Under the pieces are notes generated by a model. The model was not told the origin of the DNA and ran no database searches. It saw only the letters and a list, made by a program, of their open reading frames with translations. Positions 55,382-64,000 of a DNA stretch of 64,000 nucleotides are shown here, one piece after another. How positions within the stretch are numbered: position 1 is the stretch's first letter; every line of letters begins with the position of its first letter. The translations under genes and the position numbers were made by a program. Location of the stretch: assembly GCA_016800925.1 (NCBI GenBank), contig JABCPU010000005.1, forward strand, positions 186,001-250,000, given 5' to 3'. Source of the stretch: Suillus spraguei (lineage: Eukaryota; Basidiomycota; Agaricomycetes; Boletales; Suillaceae).

Positions 55382-58152
55382 ATGGGTATAACCAAGTTAT
55401 GGAAGGTGAGTTTTGGTGACCTTCTCTGTGTCATTTGACTTGCGCTTAGCCTTGTAGTTGGTTTCCCCAAATACAGAGGGGCAAACCTTGACAGTGTTCG
55501 CCCTTGAAGGGCTGAAGGGACACATGCAAGACTGAAGTGGCCTTTCATTGATGACGGTCGGCATTGATGCCGGGTGCATGGGCTGAGCATGAGCTGCACC
55601 ATCGAACTAATCCTTCTCAACCAGCGCTTGGCTCTATGCTGTCTGTAAACTACAGGCCTTTTGACTCAGTGTAAAGATACAAGCTAACCTGGGCTGTAGA
55701 TAAGCTACCTCCTAAGTTAGTATGTGAGTCTTGCGCTCCATCTAGTCTGCTTCACTTGTGAAAACAAGAGCATTTGACCCTAAAGGGGGATGCCTGTTAG
55801 TATGGTCAAGTTCAAGTCAAACTTATGTGTGAATGAAGCGTCGTGGTCAGTGATAGTGCCGCTGGAACTAGCGTCGTATGTAGTGGTGCTACCGTGGTTG
55901 AGATATAGTCAGTAACAGTTGTGTCGAGCAAGCAATGATATCAGTGATAGCAGTAAGGTTGTGAGCGGTGCAAAGAAACAGTAAAGAAGGCCGCGGTACT
56001 TTCAGCGGTAAAGTAGTGGTGCGTGAGAAGTTCAGTCAAAATAACAGTCAAAAGTCCAGCGGTAATGGAGAACGAGCGTGATTGATTAACGAGCGATAAG
56101 GAACTTGAAAGACTAAGTCTACTACTGGGTAGATCCAGAGCTAGACAATAATCCTGACCTATAGTATGTGCAATGGGGTAAAATCAGGTACTGTATCGTG
56201 CAGGGTATGCAGTGCTTATATCCTAAATCATATGTAGTCAGAATACTCTAGGTGAGATCAGTAGCGCTCGAGTGTAGTAACGCTGTATGTAAACATAGTG
56301 CGAGGTGCTGTGGCACGAGGCAACATGTAATAAGACTTCCGTGGAATCAGTGATAACGAACATAAAACAAACAACGCACCAAATGGAGCTATGCGGACAC
56401 GGCAAAGACATGGAAGGACATCAGTATGTGGAATGAGGTGCGGCAGTCAGTACAGTGTGCGGTAAGCATGGGATGCCGCCGGTAATGCTAAAGGGGTAAG
56501 ACGGCCATGGACAAGTGGTAACTCCTATAGACGTGAGACGAGTGTCAAAAGATAGGGTTTTAAGCCTAGCACCAATATGTTCATTACATCAGACATGCCC
56601 AGTCAGGCGAAAACCCAGAACTTTGGATGCTAATGTACAAACTTGTTGCCCTAGCTAATGTGCCTATTCACACCCACTTCATTTTTGATGGGGAGGACTG
56701 CCCTCCAATCAAGTGCAACAAGCATGTGCGGTCAGCACCTCACTGGCTGATACAAAGGTTACAAGAGCTCCTCCAGATATTCAGATTCACATGGGCCACA
56801 GTGAGGCCACTTTTTCCATTGTGTTGTGGCAACATGCTGACTGTTATGTGCAAGCCAAGGGTGAGGCTGAAGCAGACTTAGCCTTTTTGTCAAAAGCAGG
56901 GAAGATCAGTGCAGTGTTGATGGAAGATAGTGACACTTTGTTGTTTGGTGCGGAATTTTTTTTACACCTGTGAGTCTCATATATTGCAACACTCGTACAG
57001 TATTCTGACTGTGCTACTTGATCAGCATGGACAATGAAGATGGTATGTTCATTGTCGATGCTTACTGTGCTGGAGCCCTATCAAATGACCCAAAAATTCC
57101 ATTGATGATGTCCCATCTCCTCCTTTGGGCCATGCTCCATGGAGGTGACTATAACCCGGTATGTTCTTTCATGTATACAACTACTGGCACCTCTGAAATC
57201 ATATCTAGGGAGGACTTTCAGGCTGCGGCAGTCCAGGTCAGCCATGCTTTGCTTGCAGGTGACCTTAGTGACTCACTGATGCGAGTCATGACATCAGTGG
57301 CACCTGCACAGCTTCCAGACATGCTTGAGACTTGGCATGATCGCCTCCGCGCCCTAGTTGATGGTACTCTGGGGAGAAAGTATCCAGCACTTGCAGCATC
57401 TATCCCTGCTGACTTTCCCAGTGTTGAAATTATGGACCTTTATCTTCATCCACTCACTACTTGGTCCAATGGTGCCAGTTCATCATTGCTTCCACAATTC
57501 AGTCCCACTCAGCCCAGTCTTACACATCTTGCTGCATTTTGCCACACTTGCCTTGGCTGGACGGGATCAGAAATCCACAAGTATTTTAGGAACCGTTTTT
57601 GGTCTGCCGCATGCATGCGGGCACTGTGCCAGATGGGCCTTTTCTACCCTCACTACATTGGCGCTAACTTGAAGTTTTAAGCTCCAAGAAAATGATGGTG
57701 GCATGCTCCCAAGGCCCACCTTTAATATCAACAAACGAAAGGACCCTGAGGGGGGCGTACCGGTATACTGCCTCACAATATTTGCACCGTCATTTGTCGA
57801 TGTTACTAATGATGGTATTCAAGCTGACAATGATCCGAGTTCTGAAGAGGATGAGTCCTGGGTACTGTCACAAAGCAAAGTCACCATCCCAGCTCACATT
57901 ATGGAGCTCACCTCGCCTCAAGATGTCATCGACTACTCAGATGAACACGCCGCTTCTGCAGGACCTTCCTCAGGAGATCCATTGCCTGACTGGCACCCCC
58001 ATCTATCAGCACAGTATGCCGCTGTGGCAGATATGCTATGGTCTGAGGTTGAGGATATGAGTAGCAAGGTTGGGGATCCAGAGCTGAGTAAGGGAATGAA
58101 AGTGTGCACTGATGAGGAAGGGCAGGAAGTTATTGACCTTACTGTAGATTGA
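55382..58152 (+). pseudogene. XPG/FEN1-type (PIN domain-like) nuclease pseudogene
   Basis: Flap/Holliday-junction nuclease superfamily. Starts MGITKLWK, the family signature, then a 52-nt intron (55406-55457). Exon 2 (from 55458) has LTVFALEGLKGHMQD then an in-frame TGA (55533) and VGIDAG, with further TGAs, so the N-domain is dead. A 919-bp solo LTR (F2b) splits it at 55670-56588. Beyond it: QSGENPELWMLMYKLV, FIFDGEDCPPIK, then GEAEADLAFLSKAGKISAVLMEDSDTLLFGA (the XPG-I block with catalytic acids), MLHGGDYNP and a long C-region. A 7-bp insertion duplicating AAG near 57676 shifts the frame; afterwards INKRKDPEGGVPVYCLT reads on to 58152, ending in EVIDLTVD, a SUMO-interacting motif. Family clear; inactive. 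Confidence 0.88.
55670..56588 (-). mobile_element. Solo LTR, family F2 copy b (919 bp)
   Basis: TGTAAAGATAC...TTCATTACA with the exact 4-bp duplication TCAG (55666-55669 and 56589-56592). It interrupts the XPG-like coding sequence between the GIDAG region and QSGENPEL. Confidence 0.9.
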
Positions 58153-58655
58153 CTTTGTTCTGAGACACTTTAATATACATGGCTCTTGTCCCATTGATGG
58201 ACGGAGCAATTAATGACATGAAAATTCTGCTGTAAATGTCAGATAAGTGTGGTGTGGCTGAAGTTAAATTGAGGAATGGACCCCTCTGCACTCTCTTGAC
58301 AACACTACCATCACCTCAGTCATGGGAAGGACCAAAAACACTTGCAATAAAGTCCTAGTCCACCCCAGTGAAGCGAGCCCCAAGAAACGGAGGAAAGGAG
58401 CACAGCCCACAGGAAACACTACCTTACCAGTCATAGACAAGATAAAGGAAAGGGCAAAGCAGCAGCATAAGTATGCAAATAGCATGCGGAAGAATTACAG
58501 CTCATACATCGATTGTGGACAGAAATGGCTGAAGGTGCATGCCTCTGTTACTGGCTGTCAGGATGAAGAATCACACAGCAATGATGCTTATGAGGATCCG
58601 ACATTCAGAGATGTGCTCAAGGAGACACCTAACCAACATTCAGATAAAGCACTCC

Positions 58656-59885
58656 TGTTACAATCGTACGTGCCCCTATTCATTTTCCTCTTGTCTTCAC
58701 TCTATATATCATGTGACATACTTCTTGACTCATACGCTCAACGTGTCTGTACCATAGTTGCCTTCCTTCTTAGGATACGCACTTACATTCTCACGTCTCT
58801 GTTAAGACCGTACTCAAAGGTAGAGAGATCTGAAGGGCTTTGGCCTCAGTTCATGCACTGTGCCCCTTTCCCGAGTAATGCCCCTTATTTCAGGGAGAAG
58901 TTATACGTCCGAAGATCCGGAAGGAGTTGCGTGACAGATCCGGACGTCCGAAGGTATCGGATATGATACTGTCCGGAAGTGGTTATCCGGAACGTAGGAG
59001 TAGAACAAAGATTAAGACTAGCTTCGGAACAAATTCCTAACTAGAAACTAACAGAGATAGACTATCCGAAGATAGAGTCGGAGATATAGACTATAGGATT
59101 CAATCCCAAGTCTCGGAAGATGACTTAGAGCGGAAAGTGGCTTAAGTCCGGAGGAAGCAGAATGAGCAGAATCTAAGATGATATTCAACTAAGGTTCTAC
59201 GGAGATCTACAAGTGGTTTATATACTGTAAGTATCTAAGATGGATAATCAACAAGTCCGGGACCGAGGGCTATGTACGAAGTGTAACGGAAGTCTATTAG
59301 TTAATGCACAGTGGATCAGTAAGCATGAATCGGAAATGAACACAGGTAATGGATCAGTGACACAGGACGGAAATATACACAGCCGGAATACTGAAAACAG
59401 GAGGAATGACGAAAGGAGATAGACACAGATATACACAAGGGAGTTAAGGTGCGAGAAGTGAGCACATTCGGATGGGTGGTCGGGACAGGATCTGTGGACC
59501 GGACGGAAATGGAATCGATCGGATCTGGGATTAGAAGTATGGTATATGACAGTCTCCCTTGGTCTGTGCACACATATTGGCTTATTTAAGTACACTGTAT
59601 TACGCTTGTGTACTTTACTTTAATCTTACTGGGTTTTACCTGGAATATCCTTCACTTAGGTCTCCAACCTAAGTCGTCTGAATCGTTTCTAAGTCTAACC
59701 ACTCCTTAGCCTTAGTCATTATTCTTGATCATCTTTGAGTTGCAACTCTTAGACTAGAACTTTGCTCGTACTCGGAATCCTCTGTGTACTCACTGTCCTA
59801 GTTCTCTTTTGAACGTAGTAAAACTTCCCAGCAGACCGGCTGTGTCTTTTCACTGTCGCTGGTGATGCCACCCCAGTTCGCAACA
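58656..59885 (+). mobile_element. Solo LTR, family F1 copy B, carrying a nested solo LTR
   Basis: TGTTACAATCGTACGTGCCCC...CAGTTCGCAACA; without the nested element it is about 473 bp, like copies A (474) and C (470). Flanks ACTCC and CTCGC are not identical, so its target duplication is unclear. It splits the Crypton-type gene within AKALL. Confidence 0.85.
58800..59551 (+). mobile_element. Nested solo LTR, family F4 (752 bp)
   Basis: Starts TGTTAAGACCG and ends GGTATATGACA; flanked by the exact 5-bp duplication GTCTC (58795-58799, 59552-59556). Sits inside the F1 copy at 58656-59885, whose sequence continues on each side exactly as in F1 copies A and C. GGAAG/TCCGG-rich internal sequence, no coding potential recognised. 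Confidence 0.9.
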
Positions 59886-60670
59886 CTCGCACTATTTATT
59901 TCATACAAATGTTTTCATGAAAACAATGGTCAAAGTACATGCAACAGTATTCACACAGATTCAAAATGTACTGGGAGGAAGCATGAGTACTAGCATAGCA
60001 CCTCTGCAGCGACCCATTTAACACTTACTCCATACAACAGAGCCAGCGATACATATCATGGAAAATGGCATTTCAATGAGACATGCAAATGATGGGAAGG
60101 GAATCCTGCATGCTTGGCTGAAGTGCAGGATGTCATCAAGTCAGTCCAATGTAAAGATACAATCTAGCCTGGGCTGTAGATAAACCATGGCCTAAACTAA
60201 GTATGCGAGTCTTGCGCTCCGTCTAGTCTGCTTCACTTGCAAAGCAAGAGCGTATGACCCTAAAGGGAATGCTAAGTTAATATAGTTCAATAATGCCCAA
60301 CCTGTGGTGCAAGACTGCCGTCGGAGGTAGCGAGATGCTAGTGGTGACCTCTGCTCCGTGGGAAAGTAGCAGTAAAGTAGCAGTAAAGCGCGGAAGTAGC
60401 GGTAAAGTAGCGGTAGTGTGAGCGGTAAAACTGCGGTAAGGCGTGGGAAAATGGCGGTAAAACAAGCAGGTGAAGCATAGCGATGAAGCACGGGAAAGTG
60501 TAGCGCAAGCGGTGAAGCGCGGGAAAGCGGTAAAGAGCGGTGGTGCGTGCAGCAGTAAAACAATTCTTAAGAGACAGTGACTTCGGCGAAAGACTTTATT
60601 CTTTAGAGACAGTAGTGGTGACAATTCCTAAGTACCGATGTGTACCATAGAGGGAAAGTAAAAGTACCGG

Positions 60671-62101
60671 TGTAATGAACATATTGGCGCTGGGCTTGAA
60701 ACCCCATATTTCGACACTTGTCTCACATCTACAGGAGTTACCACTTGTCCATGGCTGTCTTACCCCTTTAGCAGTACCAGTGGCATCTCACGCTTACTGC
60801 ACACCGTACCGACTGCTGCACCTCATTCCACGAACCGATGTCCTTCCATGTCCTTGCCATGTCCACATAGCTCCATTTGGTGTGTAGTTTGTTTTCTGTT
60901 GTTATCACTGATTCCACGGCAAGCGTTATTACATGTTGCCTTGTGCCGCAGCGCCTTGCGCTATGTTTACTTATGGCGGTTACTACACTCCAGTGCTACT
61001 GATCTCGCCTAGAGTATTCCGAGTACATACAAATTAGGGTATAAGCACCGCGTACCCTGCACGATACAGTACCTGATTTTACCCCATTGCACGTACTATA
61101 GGTCAGGATTATTGTCTAGCTCTGGATCTACCCAGTAGTGGACTTAGTCTTTAAAGTTCCCTTATCGCTCATTAATCCATCACGCTGTTCTCCGTTACCG
61201 CTGGCATACTGCTGGACTTTTGACTGTTACTTTGATTGAACTTCTCACGCTGTTACAGTGTACGTGCCCCTATTCATTTTCTCATCTCCTTTACTTTGTA
61301 TATTACATAACATGACTCTGACTCATATGCTCAACGCATCTGTACTATAGTTGCCTTCCTTCTTTGGATACGCACTTACATTCTCACGTCTCTCTTGGTC
61401 CGTGCGCACATATTGGCCTATTTAAGCATGTTGTATTATGCTTGTATACTTTACTTTAATCTTACTGGTTTTACCTGGAACATCCTTTGCTTAGGTCTCC
61501 AACCTAAGTCGTCTTGAATTGTCTCTAAGTCTAAGCACTCCTTAGCCTTAGTCTCTATTCTCGTAGAACCTCTTAGACTTGTCTTTGAGGCTGAACCTTT
61601 GATAGTACTTGGAACGCGTTCCTTGTACCTTCACCTTGTCCTCTTCTGGACATTGTAGAACTTCCCAGCAGACCGTCTGTGTCTTTTCACTGTCGCTGGT
61701 GATGCCACCCAGTTATAACACACGCACCTACTTTACCTGCTGAAAGTACCGCAGACTTCTTTATTGTTTTCTTGCACTGCTTGCAACCTTACTGCTACCG
61801 CTGAGACACCGCTCGACATCGCTCGCTAGATGCAACTATTACTGACTTTATCTTGACGACGGTAGCACCGCTATGCATGACACTAGTTCCGGCGGTATCA
61901 TCGCTGACTGCGGTAACTTACGCTGACCACGACGCTTGTTTCCCAAATAAGTTAGACTCAACTTGACCATACTAAATAGGCATCCCCCTTTAGGGTCGAA
62001 CCTCTGTTCTTACAAGTGAAGCAGACTAGATGGAGCACAAGACTAACATACTAGTTTAGGCAGTGGTTTATCTACAGCCCAAGCTAGGTTGTATCTTTAC
62101 A
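60671..62101 (+). mobile_element. Middle solo LTR, family F2 copy c, carrying nested F1 copy C
   Basis: TGTAATGAACATATTGG...GTATCTTTACA with the exact duplication CCGG at 60667-60670 and 62102-62105. About 956 bp without the nested F1 LTR. Confidence 0.87.
61251..61720 (+). mobile_element. Inner solo LTR, family F1 copy C (470 bp)
   Basis: TGTTACAGTGTACGTGCCCC...CAGTTATAACA, flanked by the exact duplication CACGC (61246-61250, 61721-61725). The F2 sequence on each side is continuous when it is removed, as seen in F2a at 53780-53810. Confidence 0.92.
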
Positions 62102-63721
62102 CCGGAATGTGCGAAGAGTCCTTTTTAACATGTGCCATGAATGGCCGGAATACATAGCGAGAACGGTAGCAGATAGAGATATTTAGCTAAGAGGCACGCA
62201 GTGAGCGAGCGGTGTCACGGAAGGTAAGGTAAGTCTTGCCGTAGCTTTAGTAATGGTGGAAACGAATATGCTACGCACCAATGGATCTTAGATGGAAATG
62301 GAATGGACAGGAGGACATTGGTAGCGAGATTCGGTAAGGGGCAAGGATCCACGGAGCGAAAACGGTACCGGCGAAGCAAAAAGGGGTAATGCTCGCTATA
62401 GGGGTTTTCTCAGTAGCCGCTGTAGACAGTAATGAGACACTTGTGTAAAACGGCACTTTCATGGTCAGCGTGACTTTGTTCGCTACACCGACATAAGACA
62501 AATAGTGAGGCACCAACAGAACTCACTCGATTGCAATGTCCAAAGGCTTCATGGATAGGATCCTAATGTGGGTCCACAGATGCTGCCCAAGTGAGACCTA
62601 TATAGCCCTCATCAGAATATTGCTCAAAGGGGATAAAACGGCTACTGACAACCTCACCATGGAGTTGCATACATCAATCACATGCCTTGTGATGTACCAA
62701 GTGTTTAGCACCACTGCCTGGAATCTATAGACAAGGTGTTTCGAATTGATTAAACTCAAAAGGAAAGACCTTACAATTGATCTGTCCAAAGTCAATACGG
62801 CCTTCAGAAAGTATACGTACAGTGAGACACTGTCAGTCAAGGACTCACACGCTCGCTTCAAAGTGTTCTTGTTGAACTGCAAAGGATGGCAATGGAAGGT
62901 GGATAAAAGGCTAAAGGAGGCAGACTTACACTGTGAGTAAACGTGTCATGCGGCTAGTGTAATCATTGACCTCTTGCCCCACTCACACTAGGTAACCATT
63001 ACAAAATTTATCCACAGCCAGACATGCCTGGCTGTGATTGTTTCTTCTGGATGCTGCTGTGGCTTGCCCTTCTTGAGTGTATTCACTACAATGGTGAGCT
63101 CGAGCCTGAGGACTTTGTCTTCCCAGCAACTGGCTCCAACGGCATCATCCATCATGGTGAACATATCTCGCACAACACTGTGCAGGCTTGGATCAACAAA
63201 GCAACCACCAGTGCAGGAATCCCATGAGGTGCAGGTGACAGTTTCACCACCCACACCTACCATCATGGCAGAGCGCAGTGACGCTGGATGTTCGCACCTG
63301 TTGATGAGTGCTGGACGTTGGCTAGGGTATGGTGGTGGGGATCGTGGGCAGAAAACAAAAATGTGAGTCTGGAATCCCTCAATATTAGATTGATGGACTT
63401 CCTGAAAATAAATCAGCATGATACACTCATCAAGGTACCTACTTGATGAGCTCTCGACTTATGAAAATGACCACAGTGATGCCCTGTGTCCCATGCAGAA
63501 TGAGGCTGATGGTTCCTTGCTTGGCGAGCGCCAGCTTGTCAAGCCTGCATGCTCACAGGAGCTGCAGCTCATACAACAATTTATCACGGCCAATGTTGCA
63601 GATTTGCAAAGTGATGTCCACTTCCTCATGAACATGCTCATCTCCAACCCACTCAGTAGTACCTTCCTTTGTTGCAAGTCCCCAACACTCATCCCACAGC
63701 AGACGGCCCTGCTCCAAGTCG

Positions 63722-63831
63722 CAACACGAACTTCAGTGCTGGCAACATGAATGGCAACACAAACTTCAGTGCCAGCAACATAAACTTCAGCACTGGCAAC
63801 ACAAACTCTAGTGCTGGCAACACAAACCTTG
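63722..63831 (+). repeat. Coding minisatellite, 21-bp unit, about five copies
   Basis: The unit GGCAACACAAACTTCAGTGCT repeats with 1-4 mismatches in the Crypton-type pseudogene. It encodes a degenerate Asn/Ser/Gly-rich heptad (N-T-N-F-S-A-G) between the recombinase and the GCR1_C-like domain. Confidence 0.75.
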
Positions 63832-64000
63832 GCTCTCGTCCACTCTCTGAGAGGGGTCTGGACATTCCAAACCTTCCTGTACAGTGCGCTGATGGGAGCT
63901 ATGCTCCCAAGAAGGACTCCTGGAGATATATCATCCAGCACTGGACAGAAGCTGATCCTGGATGTGGCCTGCATGTAGCCCTCAGAGACTGGGCAGCTGA

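Larger units (their letters stand above)
60152..62512 (-). mobile_element. Outer solo LTR (F2-related, copy d) containing two nested LTRs
   Basis: Begins TGTAAAGATAC like F2; ends ...GTGAGGCA with the 4-bp duplication CCAA at 60148-60151 and 62513-62516. Removing the nested F2c and its duplication leaves 926 bp, the length of other F2 copies (934, 919). It splits the Crypton-type gene; the coding sequence resumes at THSIAMSK beyond it. Its right half (62106-62512) is clearly diverged from F2 sequence, so it is a subfamily. Confidence 0.72.
58322..64000 (+). pseudogene. Crypton-type tyrosine recombinase pseudogene (cut by window end)
   Basis: Fungal Crypton elements encode a tyrosine recombinase with a GCR1-type DNA-binding C-terminus. 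Pieces: 58322-58655 (basic N-terminus PKKRRKGAQ, then KYANSMRKNYSSYIDCGQKWL), 59886-60151 (FISYKCFHENNGQSTCNSI, DTYHGKWHFNET) and 62517-64000 (THSIAMSKGFMDRILMW, LIKLKRKDLTIDLSKVNTAFRKYTYSETLSVKD, KGWQWKVDKRLKEADL, PGCDCFFWMLLWLALLE). The catalytic stretch reads FTTHTYHHGRAQ.RWMFAPV...LARVWWWGSWAE; the H-x-x-R Arg is His (63261). Stops: TAG 62728, TGA 63225, TGA 63279. An extra A at about 63435 shifts the frame before the YLLDEL nucleophile region. The end shows IIQHWTEADPGCGLH, the GCR1_C-like domain, unfinished at 64000. LTRs split it twice. Confidence 0.85.

Noticed and set aside
57018..57680. Stand-alone gene starting MISMDNEDG
   Set aside because: It is the C-terminal part of the XPG-like gene: the GGDYNP block belongs directly after TLLFGA.
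59240..59595. Small genes within 58.8-59.55 kb
   Set aside because: They lie wholly inside the F4 solo LTR and show no conserved domain.
52701..61720. F1 copies A and C as the two LTRs of one 9-kb element
   Set aside because: They are in opposite orientation and each has its own target-site duplication, so they are separate solo LTRs.

Overview
This window is nuclear DNA of a filamentous basidiomycete, most likely an agaricomycete. Genes are broken by many short introns (about 45-90 nt, GT-AG, one apparent GC-AG). Proteins include a Nab2-type CCCH RNA-binding protein, a PHO80/PCL-type cyclin, a basidiomycete-style phenylalanine ammonia-lyase and a mitochondrial arginine-pathway carbamoyl-phosphate synthase. 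The mobile DNA (a DIRS/Ngaro-like tyrosine-recombinase retroelement, a Crypton-type recombinase, an XPG/PIN-type nuclease, solo LTRs) also fits an agaricomycete. I cannot name the species.

Layout. 0.1-2.4 kb (+): Tda10/glycerate-kinase-like P-loop kinase, then an Mpr1-like GNAT acetyltransferase. 5.6-6.6 kb (-): cyclin. 6.6-16.2 kb: long stretch in which I recognise no gene. 16.2-18.3 kb (+): Nab2-like protein. 18.9-19.4 kb (-): short lectin-like protein, beside an old tandem duplication (19.6-20.5 kb). 21.9-22.9 kb (-): SAP-like nuclear protein. 23.3 kb (-): intron-containing tRNA-Leu(CAA). 24.0-24.6 kb (+): unknown basic protein. 25.7-29.6 kb (+): carbamoyl-phosphate synthase large chain. 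29.8-32.0 kb (-): FAD-dependent amino-acid/amine oxidase. 35.3-38.2 kb (-): phenylalanine ammonia-lyase. 41.9-42.7 kb (-): conserved fungal protein of unknown role. The genes form no operon-like unit. CPS, the oxidase, PAL and the acetyltransferase all touch amino-acid metabolism, but I see nothing that links them.

From 46.5 kb to the right edge the window is a mobile-element graveyard. A 927-bp terminal-inverted-repeat element (46.5-47.4 kb) carries a transposase-like fragment. A broken DIRS/Ngaro-like element (47.8-52.1 kb, minus) holds gag with a CCCH finger, RT with YMDD, RNase H and a tyrosine recombinase. After two minisatellites come an XPG/PIN-type nuclease pseudogene (55.4-58.15 kb) and, 170 bp downstream on the same strand, a Crypton-type recombinase pseudogene (58.3-64.0 kb, cut by the window edge). 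Both are riddled with stop codons and split by solo LTRs. One insertion site holds three LTRs inside each other (60.15-62.51 kb), each with its own target-site duplication. The paired XPG nuclease and Crypton recombinase is the most interesting arrangement here, because it may be the footprint of a composite mobile element.

Several conserved host genes (kinase, oxidase, unknown conserved protein, CPS) carry one apparent single-nucleotide frameshift each. This looks more like residual assembly error than independent gene death.
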